A stretch of DNA of 47,692 nt from Methanofastidiosum sp964630765 (GTDB lineage Archaea; Methanobacteriota_B; Thermococci; Methanofastidiosales; Methanofastidiosaceae). Location of the stretch: assembly GCA_964630765.1 (NCBI GenBank), contig CAZVXE010000004.1, positions 1-47,692 on the forward strand, written 5' to 3'. The notes beneath the pieces are model-generated. The model did no database searches. It had not been told where the DNA came from and saw only the letters and a list, made by a program, of their open reading frames with translations. Made by a program: the position numbers and the translations under genes. Of this stretch, positions 41,039 to 47,692 are shown in pieces. Position 1 is the stretch's first letter. Every line of letters starts with the position of its first letter.

Positions 41039-41405
41039 AACTATAAATAAAAAAATTATTTTATGTTTTTATACTTTAGCTAATTCTACAAATAGGTTTG
41101 ATAAGACAAAATTCTTATCATTTTTTTCAGCATTTGCATGTTCTATTGCCTTTTCAATCAATAGCGGAAAAGGAACTTTTTTTGAGTTTTTGTATTCCTG
41201 CATATAATCACCAATTAGCATACCAATCGAATCAATATAAAGTAAGCCTTAGTGAGATATTTTATTTTTTATTAATTTATAGGCTCATTATAACTTAAAA
41301 ATAGATAAAAAGTTATTTTTGGGCTTATTATCAAATTCCAAGAAATCATTTATTTTAGAATAACTTATAGAAAGTTATTTAATCTTAAATAGAATAAAAA
41401 ATTAT
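41039..41405. other. AT-rich region upstream of cdc6, possible origin
   Basis: Besides a short minus-strand ORF it holds two inverted repeats with the same arms: ATAACTT/AAGTTAT at about 41290-41316 and AATAACTT/AAGTTATT at about 41362-41382. I see no clear origin recognition box. Location and AT content fit an origin, nothing proves it. Confidence 0.3.
41069..41221 (-). CDS. 50-residue small ORF upstream of cdc6 (tentative)
   Basis: Minus-strand ATG 41221 to TAA 41069. The translation has helical, soluble character (YMQEYKNSKKVPFPLLIEK, then AEKNDKNFVLSNLFVELAKV). A second ATG is at 41203. A TATA-like AAAATAAAATATC at about 41250-41262 would place a start near 41230. It looks more protein-like than random AT-rich DNA, but no family is recognised. 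Confidence 0.4.
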   Translation of the reverse strand: MLIGDYMQEYKNSKKVPFPLLIEKAIEHANAEKNDKNFVLSNLFVELAKV

Positions 41406-41510
41406 ATGAGGCTTGAGGAAAGAAAGAAACTTATCATGGTGGCTATGACTATTATAGTATGTGGAATGCTTTTGTTATCCTCGCTCCAGATATTTTTCTT
41501 TTTTAGATAG
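41406..41510 (+). CDS. 34-residue single-TM peptide (tentative)
   Basis: ATG 41406 to TAG 41510: a basic N-terminus (MRLEERKKL) followed by a hydrophobic helix (VAMTIIVCGMLLLSS) and FFFFR. That is a positive-inside single-pass membrane peptide. The inverted repeat at 41362-41382 lies upstream and could hold its promoter. Support is only its composition. Confidence 0.35.
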   Translation: MRLEERKKLIMVAMTIIVCGMLLLSSLQIFFFFR

Positions 41511-41724
41511 TATTTTTCAATATTAAAAATAAAAAATAATTGGAAATCTAATTTACATAAAGTTCTCAACATAATAGCAGAAAAATACTGCTGCCAAACT
41601 AAAAATAAATATAGTATAACCAAATATTAAATCTAAGATTTCCTCTCCTTTCAAATAATCCCCCTAGAATAATAGGATTTAAAGTAAATAAAGTTTACTA
41701 TAGAAATGAATAAAAAATAAAAAA
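41511..41724. other. AT-rich spacer downstream of PAN
   Basis: No convincing gene. The end nearest the sRNA is T-rich on the minus strand (TATTTTTTATTTTTTATTC, complement of about 41707-41725) and can terminate the PAN/sRNA transcript. Confidence 0.4.
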
Positions 41725-41784
41725 TATGTCAGACCGCCCATCTCTCATCATCAGTCAGACGCTGTCGGTTTCCTCATCCATACA
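41725..41784 (-). ncRNA. Predicted C/D-box sRNA behind the PAN gene
   Basis: Read on the minus strand: a C-like box TGGATGA (41774-41780, sharing the PAN stop TGA), a 15-base guide (41759-41773), D' box CTGA (41755-41758), C' box ATGATGA (41745-41751), a 12-base guide GAGATGGGCGGT (41733-41744), and D box CTGA (41729-41732). TATG/CATA can close the ends. The 12-base guide pairs with the universal 16S stretch ACCGCCCGUC with one G-U pair, and the fifth base before the D box faces C1402 (E. coli numbering). A T-run follows. Weak point: the first C box is imperfect and its guide is long. Confidence 0.65.
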
Positions 41785-42982
41785 TCCCAATTAGTGAATT
41801 ACTTTGATACTCCGATGATGTAATTCTAGATACTGAGCATTTAAAGTCTTCGGAAGTGACATAATCCCTTTCTTCTCTTATGGCCGCCATCCCTGCTTCC
41901 GTGCATAGCGATCTAATTTCTGCACCAGATAGACCATCTATTAAATTAATTATCTCAGAATAATCTAGATTCTTGATATTCATATTTCTTGAGTGGATCT
42001 TAAAGATATCTAGGCATTCATCTTTTGTAGGTGGCGGTATTTCGATTAATCTATCAAATCTTCCCGGCCTTAAAAGTGCAGGATCTAGCATATCTACTCT
42101 GTTTGTAGCACCTATGATCTTAACTTGCCCTCTTGGGTCGAAACCGTCAAGTTCAGCTAGAAGCTGCATCATAGTTCTAGCAACTTCCCTATCTCCACTT
42201 ATGCCGGTATCAACACGTCTTGATCCTATGGCATCAATTTCATCAATAAATAGAATCGAAGGGGCTTTTTCTCTGGCAAGATTAAAAACTTCCCTTACCA
42301 TCCTAGCTCCTTCCCCGATATATTTTCTGACAAACTCAGAGCCAACGACCCTTATGAATGTGGAATCAGTTTCATTTGCAACAGCTTTGACAATTAAGGT
42401 TTTGCCGTTACCAGGTGGCCCGTGCAACAAGACCCCGTGCGGTGGCTCTATACCAACTTTATCAAAGAGTTCCGGTCTTTTCAAAGGTAGTTCTACTGTT
42501 TCTTTTATCTTGTTTATTTGATCTCTTAGGCCTCCAATTTCACAATAAGTGACCCCTGTCCTATTTAGAACTTCCATCCCACAAACTTCTGGATCTTTGG
42601 TAGAAGGTAGTACTTCCATTATTGAAAGATTTCTCTGATTACAAGCGACTAATGCCCCGGGTACAAGGTCTTTAATATCAACATTGGCACAGGCACTTAC
42701 AACAAATTTTGGGCCGCTTGAACTTTTAATAATAATCTTAGATGAATCTATAGCCTCAACTACAACTCCTGTGATCAGTGGGGGCGCGTTTAATCTTTCC
42801 AACTCTTTTTTGAGGCCATCATTTTCCTTTTCTAATCTAATTTTTTCAGTTATGAAGCTTCTGTTTTGTATTTCAAGAAGTTTCAATCGTTCTATTACCT
42901 TATCATTATATTGAGCATCATTTTCATAAACATCTTCTTCGTCAAGTCTTTTTGTCCGATACTTAATACTACTGTCCACCAT
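41774..42982 (-). CDS. pan: Proteasome-activating nucleotidase (PAN)
   Basis: 402 residues from ATG 42982 (GTG and TTG codons lie upstream in frame). An N-terminal coiled coil (about 25-65), an OB domain, then the AAA ATPase with Walker A GPPGNGKTL, Walker B LFIDEIDAIG and arginine fingers (LRPGRFDR). The C-terminus MYG is the HbYX motif that opens the 20S gate. TATA-like GATTTATAAAG at 43017-43027 gives a 15-base leader. The stop codon is part of a predicted C/D sRNA. Confidence 0.97.
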   Translation of the reverse strand: MVDSSIKYRTKRLDEEDVYENDAQYNDKVIERLKLLEIQNRSFITEKIRLEKENDGLKKELERLNAPPLITGVVVEAIDSSKIIIKSSSGPKFVVSACANVDIKDLVPGALVACNQRNLSIMEVLPSTKDPEVCGMEVLNRTGVTYCEIGGLRDQINKIKETVELPLKRPELFDKVGIEPPHGVLLHGPPGNGKTLIVKAVANETDSTFIRVVGSEFVRKYIGEGARMVREVFNLAREKAPSILFIDEIDAIGSRRVDTGISGDREVARTMMQLLAELDGFDPRGQVKIIGATNRVDMLDPALLRPGRFDRLIEIPPPTKDECLDIFKIHSRNMNIKNLDYSEIINLIDGLSGAEIRSLCTEAGMAAIREERDYVTSEDFKCSVSRITSSEYQSNSLIGMYG

Positions 42983-43016
42983 TAGCACCCCAAACAAGAT
43001 GTATTAGATTTCACAT

Positions 43017-43027
43017 CTTTATAAATC
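43017..43027 (-). promoter_or_regulatory. TATA box for PAN
   Basis: GATTTATAAAG on the minus strand, about 40 bases before ATG 42982 and 25 bases before the predicted start at about 42997. Confidence 0.5.
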
Positions 43028-43120
43028 TTTCTACATTGAGTGTCATTATTATGAGAAATATTTAAAAAAAAACTTACAATAATGATTACCATCTCCAAGA
43101 ATTAATCAAAGCTCAAAACC

Positions 43121-43130
43121 CTTATAAATG
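43121..43130 (+). promoter_or_regulatory. TATA box for aMBF1
   Basis: CTTATAAATG, centred 31 bases before ATG 43156, predicting a start at about 43150 and a very short leader. Confidence 0.5.
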
Positions 43131-43155
43131 TTCAATTTGAACAACTGTTGATAAG

Positions 43156-43647
43156 ATGATATGCGAAATATGTGGCAAGACCATACAAGGAAAAGTCTTT
43201 AACGTAAGAGTTGAAGGCGCTAGTGTAAAGGTTTGCGATAAATGTTCTAGATTTGGAACAGACCGACAGAGTTGGTCAAAATTTGGGAAAGGCGCCATGG
43301 GCTCAGATGGTGTTGTATTGCCTTCAAAACCAAGAATAGGTGGACCTACTAGAACAAAAGAAGAATTCACACTAGTAGACGACTATCACCTTGTTATAAA
43401 GGATGCTCGAGAAGCAAAGGGTTGGTCACAGAAGGACCTTGCCAGAAAAATGAATGAAAAAGAATCCATTATTCACCATATTGAAACAGAAGGTTTCGCT
43501 CTATCTAACGAACTTATCCAGAAAATTGAAAAAATTCTAGATATAAAGCTCAAAGAAAAGTCAGACGAAGGCATTGATATATCTAAATCAAAACAAAACT
43601 TAAAGGAAACAACAATAGGCGATATAATCAAGATAAAGAAGAAGTAA
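43156..43647 (+). CDS. Archaeal multiprotein-bridging factor (aMBF1)
   Basis: 163 residues. N-terminal zinc ribbon CEICGKTI...CDKC (3-6 and about 27-30), a linker, then a Cro-type HTH (KDAREAKGWSQKDLARKMNEKE, about 78-125; given in part) and a Lys-rich tail. aMBF1 binds ribosomes and may bridge transcription factors. The 3' end overlaps the end of convergent truD by 20 bases. Confidence 0.93.
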   Translation: MICEICGKTIQGKVFNVRVEGASVKVCDKCSRFGTDRQSWSKFGKGAMGSDGVVLPSKPRIGGPTRTKEEFTLVDDYHLVIKDAREAKGWSQKDLARKMNEKESIIHHIETEGFALSNELIQKIEKILDIKLKEKSDEGIDISKSKQNLKETTIGDIIKIKKK

Positions 43648-44773
43648 GGTAGTTCAAAAAAACTGTTGCATATTCTCCCTTGTAGAGAAAGAACTTAAAT
43701 CTTGTTCCGTCCTCTTCAAGAGTATAAGAAAGATCCTTATATCCACCTAAGATATTTCTATATGCTCCATTGGATGCCAAAAATGGTGCTTCTTTGACAC
43801 GGAAGCTTTCCTTTGTTATTCCATCATTTTCTATTAATTCTATTGATAACTTTCCCAATAGAGATTTTGGAATCAAAGAGCTGTAACCAATTAAAGGCGC
43901 TATTACATTTATCTCTCCTTTTTTCATCCCTTCCTTCACGCGCCCAAGATTAGATTTAGTTACCTGTGTCCTGTAGTAGTTACCTTGTTTTGCCATTGAT
44001 ACAAGGTCTCCCATCTCAGGTTCATTTAAAGGAACTTCCTTTATTCTTTCAAGAATAGCCTCATTGAATATTTTGGCCTGATAAGCATGAACAAATAGAG
44101 AAGAAACTGAAGGAGGTAAAACTATAAACACTTTAGCATAATCAGGCGACTTTGACAAAAAATCCAAAATCTGTTTTTCATTTCTCAAATTTGAGTATAA
44201 TTCGTGTGCTTCTGCATATTTTCCTTCCTTAATCAAATCAGTTAGATCTTCACCAAGATTATCTTTTAGCAATAGCTTCTCAACTGCCTCTTTGAACTCA
44301 CCTTTTAGAATAAGCCTGCCGACCTCTTCATTGCCCCCAAATCTTTGTTCCCCAAAAAGATTTGGAAATCCAGAGTTTTTCTCTATCTGTTGAATATTAG
44401 ATCTTATAATCTCGTCAGGATTTTCTGGAATACCCCTCACAAGAATATTAAATTTGTTCCCTACTAGGTCTCCAATATCAATCTTTTGACCTTTTGAGAA
44501 ATCATATAACTCTACATCCTTTAGATCTAGACTCCTTATAGTATCTTCATAAATCATATCAACAGAGAAACTTTGGATAGTCACGGCATGCCTATCTTTG
44601 AGTCCCGCATATCCAAATTTTCCAAAAGGTATCCCAGTTTTTCGAGCTAGTTCGTGGATGACATCAAGGGTATCCCTGTTTATTTTTTTTACTTTAAAAA
44701 CAAGGTACTTTCCATTTTTTATATCTATGACTTCCTCTACTTGAAAATCTTCAGGATATTTCTTTATTTCCAT
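43628..44773 (-). CDS. truD: tRNA pseudouridine synthase D (TruD)
   Basis: 381 residues from ATG 44773. GTG 44794 upstream in the frame overlaps the preceding gene and is the alternative start. YAGLKDRHAVT carries the catalytic Asp (about residue 75), with NKFNILVRG, FPNLFGEQRFG and SNGAYRNILGG typical of archaeal TruD, which modifies U13 of tRNAs. Length is normal. Directly downstream of two envelope-type genes, probably in one transcript. Confidence 0.94.
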   Translation of the reverse strand: MEIKKYPEDFQVEEVIDIKNGKYLVFKVKKINRDTLDVIHELARKTGIPFGKFGYAGLKDRHAVTIQSFSVDMIYEDTIRSLDLKDVELYDFSKGQKIDIGDLVGNKFNILVRGIPENPDEIIRSNIQQIEKNSGFPNLFGEQRFGGNEEVGRLILKGEFKEAVEKLLLKDNLGEDLTDLIKEGKYAEAHELYSNLRNEKQILDFLSKSPDYAKVFIVLPPSVSSLFVHAYQAKIFNEAILERIKEVPLNEPEMGDLVSMAKQGNYYRTQVTKSNLGRVKEGMKKGEINVIAPLIGYSSLIPKSLLGKLSIELIENDGITKESFRVKEAPFLASNGAYRNILGGYKDLSYTLEEDGTRFKFFLYKGEYATVFLNYLTSSLS

Positions 44774-44783
44774 TGAATCCGCT

Positions 44784-45437
44784 CTATGATACACGAGTGC
44801 TTATTTCAGTTAAAGTAAAGAAATCCCCTATTCCGGTCCACCTAACTCTTAGAGGCCCACTATATAATCCGGGCGATTGAGTCCCAAGGACAACGTCAAA
44901 GCTTAAAGTTTGTCGGGGAGCAAGTGAATCGATAGTAATCTCATTACTGATTAGTCTAACTCTTGGATCTGATACGCTAACTACTTGGAATCCCCTCATA
45001 TAGGATTCAGGAAAAGAAATTCTAATGTTCTGTGCATTTTCATTTGCTGTATTTGTAAGACTGAAAGATATTCTTACGTTATCACTTGGATGAAAAGTTG
45101 AAGATGTCCATTGGACTTCAGTTGACACCCATACAACAGGGATATCCCACGATTGTAGTTGAAGCTGAAGAACTTCATTTTTCTTTAATAAATCCTGGAT
45201 CTGAAAAGTATAATTCCTTACGATTGAATCATACTGTGATTTTTCTGTTTCAAGGACAAGAAGTTTGTTTTCAAGAATTGTCTGTTGCCCCTGAAGCTTT
45301 GTTACGTCTTGGTTTAGAGCACTTACTCTTTGACTAAGTACTGCGTTTTGATTGCTCAGAAGGCTGATGTTATATACGGATATTGCAAGCCCTATTGCCA
45401 AAATAAATGTTGCAACTACAAATACTTCTTTCTGCAT
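44784..45437 (-). CDS. Membrane-anchored coiled-coil protein with Ig-like domain
   Basis: 217 residues. One N-terminal membrane helix (about 6-26), a coiled coil (about 28-95, VSALNQDVTKLQGQQTILEN), then a CARDB-like beta domain (NVRISFSLTNTANENAQNIRI, given in part) that should lie outside the cell. The gene ends just before truD and begins 9 bases after the 45446 gene. Function unknown, surface role likely. Confidence 0.65.
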   Translation of the reverse strand: MQKEVFVVATFILAIGLAISVYNISLLSNQNAVLSQRVSALNQDVTKLQGQQTILENKLLVLETEKSQYDSIVRNYTFQIQDLLKKNEVLQLQLQSWDIPVVWVSTEVQWTSSTFHPSDNVRISFSLTNTANENAQNIRISFPESYMRGFQVVSVSDPRVRLISNEITIDSLAPRQTLSFDVVLGTQSPGLYSGPLRVRWTGIGDFFTLTEISTRVS

Positions 45438-45445
45438 AAATCCTC

Positions 45446-46288
45446 CTAACTTATTATATCAACGGCAAAATCCATAATGATTCTACCAAAACCTTCAGGT
45501 AGTATATCGATCAGGACGAGCGTCATATTCTTATTATAAACTTTTATTTTGTCTTCCCGGTATAATCTTAGTATCTTATAGGATATATCTCTTCTTGTTT
45601 GTTTATCATATTTTGCCAAATCTAGCATGTTTAGGGATATTTCACCAATTATCTTGCTTTTTACCCTCCAAAGGCTTGTCTCTGGAACGTCTTTGATTGT
45701 ATTTGAATCGACTATGGGAAATGTCTTTCCCTGGACAATTTGTTTTGCCATTATCCCAGTGACGTTACCTTTTGCTGTTATATCCCTCTCTTGACCAAGT
45801 ATATTTATCTGCTGCTTAAAATCAATAGGTACATACCCAACGACATCAACTAACTCCTTTAATGTTTCAGAATCGATTACAACTACTCTTGTGATATCAA
45901 TTGTTGATTCACCTATAGAAATCTGTTTTGCATGTTCGACCCCTTGTTTTAGGTCAGATGTTTTTACCAAAGAGTTGTTTATATTTACCCCTAAAGAGTT
46001 TAGGGCAGTAGTTGTTGACAGTGGATCTATATCAACGCTGCTTCCCATTGGCCTTAAGTTAGAGAATATAATCACAGAGGCTACTTCAACAGTTCCAGGA
46101 TTTCCTTTCTCTTCATCTACAAAGAGAAAAAGGACATTATCATTTCCCAATCTATAAACGTCATAAAATACTCCTGCAAACAAAAGAGCTATGATCAACA
46201 CTATTATTATCGGCCCTTTCCACCCACCTGCTTTTTTCTTGGGATCTTTAGGGTCTTTTTTGGATTTTGCGTCGTTATTTTTTGCCAT
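45446..46288 (-). CDS. Membrane-anchored hypothetical protein
   Basis: 280 residues from ATG 46288, supported by GGTG 7-10 bases upstream. A Lys-rich cytoplasmic N-terminus (KSKKDPKDPKKKAGG) is followed by a membrane helix (about 26-46) and a large extracellular alpha/beta domain. I recognise no family. It leads a three-gene minus-strand unit with the coiled-coil protein and truD. Confidence 0.6.
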   Translation of the reverse strand: MAKNNDAKSKKDPKDPKKKAGGWKGPIIIVLIIALLFAGVFYDVYRLGNDNVLFLFVDEEKGNPGTVEVASVIIFSNLRPMGSSVDIDPLSTTTALNSLGVNINNSLVKTSDLKQGVEHAKQISIGESTIDITRVVVIDSETLKELVDVVGYVPIDFKQQINILGQERDITAKGNVTGIMAKQIVQGKTFPIVDSNTIKDVPETSLWRVKSKIIGEISLNMLDLAKYDKQTRRDISYKILRLYREDKIKVYNKNMTLVLIDILPEGFGRIIMDFAVDIIS

Positions 46289-46360
46289 ATTTCTCACCAA
46301 TACTCTTCTAACTACTATTATTTCCTAAAAATATTTAAGATTACCTATTAAATTAGTGCT

Positions 46361-47299
46361 ATGAAGATACTTTGCCCCAACTGCAGGGCCACCATAGTCT
46401 TCAAAGGCAATGAAAGGTACCTACTTTGCTCAAATTGTAGAATTAAAATAAAGATGCCTACAAAGAGAGATTCGCCGACTATAACGCCTAATTTAATTGA
46501 GAAATGTTCAATTTGTGAAAAGATAATAAAATCATCCAAGAATAAGAGACGTTGCCCTGTTTGTGGACAAAAAGTATGCTCATCATGCTGGAATTATTCA
46601 AGGCTTGTATGTAAGAGGTGCCTTGAAGAAGGAATAGCTTCAAAGCCACTTTATACATTAAAAGAAAGGAACTCGCGACCCAAACTATTCTTAAGAGAAG
46701 AGTTCCTTGAAGAAATAAAAGAAGGAGAGATAGCCTCCATCCCTATTAAGGTAAAAAACCTTGGAGATGACGATGCCCTAAATGTCAAAGTTGAGATAAG
46801 ATCTTCTCCAAATATTAAAACAATTGAATCTGCAGACATAGGCAAAATAGAGATGGAAAAAGAAAAAAGATGTATATTAAGATTTACTCCAAAATATAGC
46901 GGTAAGGGCAATATAGAAATTCTTTTGACCTATGAAGATTACGGAAAAAATAAGTTTTTTGAAAGCATAAAATCAGAGTTTGATATCAAAGAGAAGAAGA
47001 AAAGAGAAGAGAAAAAATGGGATTACCACAAATGGAATTATGATGAAAAAAGGGAAAAGAAACGAGAGGAGCCAATCAAAAGAGAAAGTGATTCCCTTGA
47101 AGCGCTTTTAAAACAGTTCGGATGTGCTCCAGATGCTTCAATTGAGGATATAAAAAAGAGAAAAAAAGTATTGAATATGATGTACCACCCTGACTTTAAC
47201 GTGAATAAACCTGATCAAGTAAAGAAAGAAATGGAAGATATGTTGAAAGAAATAAATCAGGTGTACCAGAAGATATTGATTAAAAAAGGAGAAAAATGA
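46361..47299 (+). CDS. Zinc-ribbon / Ig-like / J-domain protein
   Basis: 312 residues. Two zinc modules at the N-terminus (CPNC...CSNC, about 5-26; CSIC...CPVC...CSSCW...CKRC, about 50-88), a CARDB-like beta domain (about 115-210), a highly charged linker (about 212-245) and a C-terminal J-domain (about 248-305) with the Hsp70-activating HPD motif in MYHPDFN. That combination suggests a DnaK co-chaperone that recognises substrates by its zinc or beta parts. No signal peptide, so cytoplasmic. The start is near-leaderless at ATG 46361. Confidence 0.75.
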   Translation: MKILCPNCRATIVFKGNERYLLCSNCRIKIKMPTKRDSPTITPNLIEKCSICEKIIKSSKNKRRCPVCGQKVCSSCWNYSRLVCKRCLEEGIASKPLYTLKERNSRPKLFLREEFLEEIKEGEIASIPIKVKNLGDDDALNVKVEIRSSPNIKTIESADIGKIEMEKEKRCILRFTPKYSGKGNIEILLTYEDYGKNKFFESIKSEFDIKEKKKREEKKWDYHKWNYDEKREKKREEPIKRESDSLEALLKQFGCAPDASIEDIKKRKKVLNMMYHPDFNVNKPDQVKKEMEDMLKEINQVYQKILIKKGEK

Positions 47300-47400
47300 A
47301 GTAAACTTAATAATTTTACCAAAGTTATAGGGAATTGTAATATAAGATTAAAATAAACGAAATGGTTTATCTAAGAAAAGAGCTTTAATATAAAAATAAA
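47300..47400. other. Convergent spacer with T-runs
   Basis: AT-rich, no gene visible. It separates the J-domain gene from the convergent PQQ-propeller gene. Confidence 0.4.
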
Positions 47401-47692
47401 TTAGTTTTCCTGATTTTCCTTTAGGATTTTTAGTATCTTATCTATTGGAAGGGGTTTTTGTGGAGTTAGTTCTATTGCCCTACGGAGATTGTAGTTGTTC
47501 TGTCCGAACTTTGGCCAGTTTGATTTTGCATATTTACTCATTGATTGCTGGTAAGTTACAGCTGTCCATCCAGGGCTCCTCTCAATAGCGTAAAGGTAAG
47601 TATCATTGCTTCCGACATAGATGGTGCCGTCTGCACAGATTGCCGGTGAGGACCAAATAGCCCCACCTGTTTGGAATTTCCACTTTTGTGTG
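47401..47692 (-). CDS. PQQ-like beta-propeller protein, 3' end (partial)
   Basis: The last 97 codons of a minus-strand gene that continues beyond the window. KWKFQTGGAIWSSPAIC and GTIYVGSNDTYLYAI form a typical PQQ/quinoprotein-type propeller blade. A Lys-rich tail (LPIDKILKILKENQEN) ends the protein. Probably exported and involved in surface binding; the N-terminus needed to judge this is outside the window. Confidence 0.85.
   Translation of the reverse strand, partial: TQKWKFQTGGAIWSSPAICADGTIYVGSNDTYLYAIERSPGWTAVTYQQSMSKYAKSNWPKFGQNNYNLRRAIELTPQKPLPIDKILKILKENQEN

Noticed and set aside
41973..42521. Plus-strand 182-codon frame opposite PAN
   Set aside because: It is antisense to the AAA ATPase core, with no independent signal and Ser/Leu-rich shadow composition.

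Overview
The window is AT-rich euryarchaeal DNA, most likely from a methanogen. It carries two genes of the methanogenesis-marker set (the AIR-synthase-like marker 2 protein and MtxX), archaeal ribosomal proteins (S2, S9, L13, L18e, S17e), RpoN, proteasome-activating nucleotidase, Hef, Orc1/Cdc6, aMBF1, archease, TruD and the archaeal FBP aldolase/phosphatase. Most promoters look archaeal: an AT-rich TATA element about 25 bases before a leaderless or short-leader start. Low GC plus this gene set makes a Methanofastidiosa-like lineage my best guess. That is an inference and has not been tested.

Positions 41-16071 are an integrated element of about 16 kb. Its ends are a 15-bp direct repeat. The right copy is the 3' end of an intact tRNA-Leu(UAG) gene, and the left copy lies just before a tyrosine integrase. 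Inside are the integrase with a C-terminal zinc ribbon, two tandem paralogous small membrane proteins, a Cys-rich protein, a degenerate P-loop/GNAT protein, a 1226-aa secreted beta-propeller/Ig-type surface protein, two membrane-anchored helix-hairpin-helix proteins that align without gaps at either side of it, a TM/coiled-coil protein, a membrane-anchored HNH nuclease-like protein with two zinc ribbons, and a primase-polymerase/SF3 helicase with an N-terminal GINS-B-like segment. An ATGACG iteron-like array and a frameshifted ORF follow the helicase, and a last membrane protein comes before the tRNA. Three surface/membrane genes share a nearly identical 50-bp promoter block, so the element appears to have its own regulon. 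The whole looks like a plasmid- or provirus-type replicon whose cargo acts at the cell envelope.

Positions 16266-32762 are chromosomal: pyruvate kinase, archease, Usp, slipin, an MthK-like K+ channel, a DUF134/NifX-like pair, DUF1847, methanogenesis marker 2, ScpB, a TldE-UPF0200-UPF0201 operon, lipoate ligase divergent from a wHTH-hef operon with a strongly structured leader, a 53-aa ORF, and a polyprenol/dolichol-kinase-like plus dTMP-kinase-like pair.

Positions 32788-36637 are a minus-strand ribosomal operon: L18e, L13, S9, RpoN, tRNA-Pro(GGG), an enolase remnant, S2 and FBP aldolase/phosphatase. The enolase remnant has lost its catalytic barrel. Positions 36787-47692 hold a class V aminotransferase, S17e, MtxX, SurE, Orc1/Cdc6 with an AT-rich gene-poor stretch (possible origin), a predicted C/D-box sRNA directly behind the PAN stop codon, PAN, aMBF1, TruD with two envelope-type proteins, a zinc-ribbon/J-domain protein and the 3' end of a PQQ-type beta-propeller gene.

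The items I would follow first are the shared promoter block and membrane DNA-binding/nuclease cargo of the element, the C/D sRNA predicted to target 16S C1402, the hef leader RNA, and the enolase remnant.
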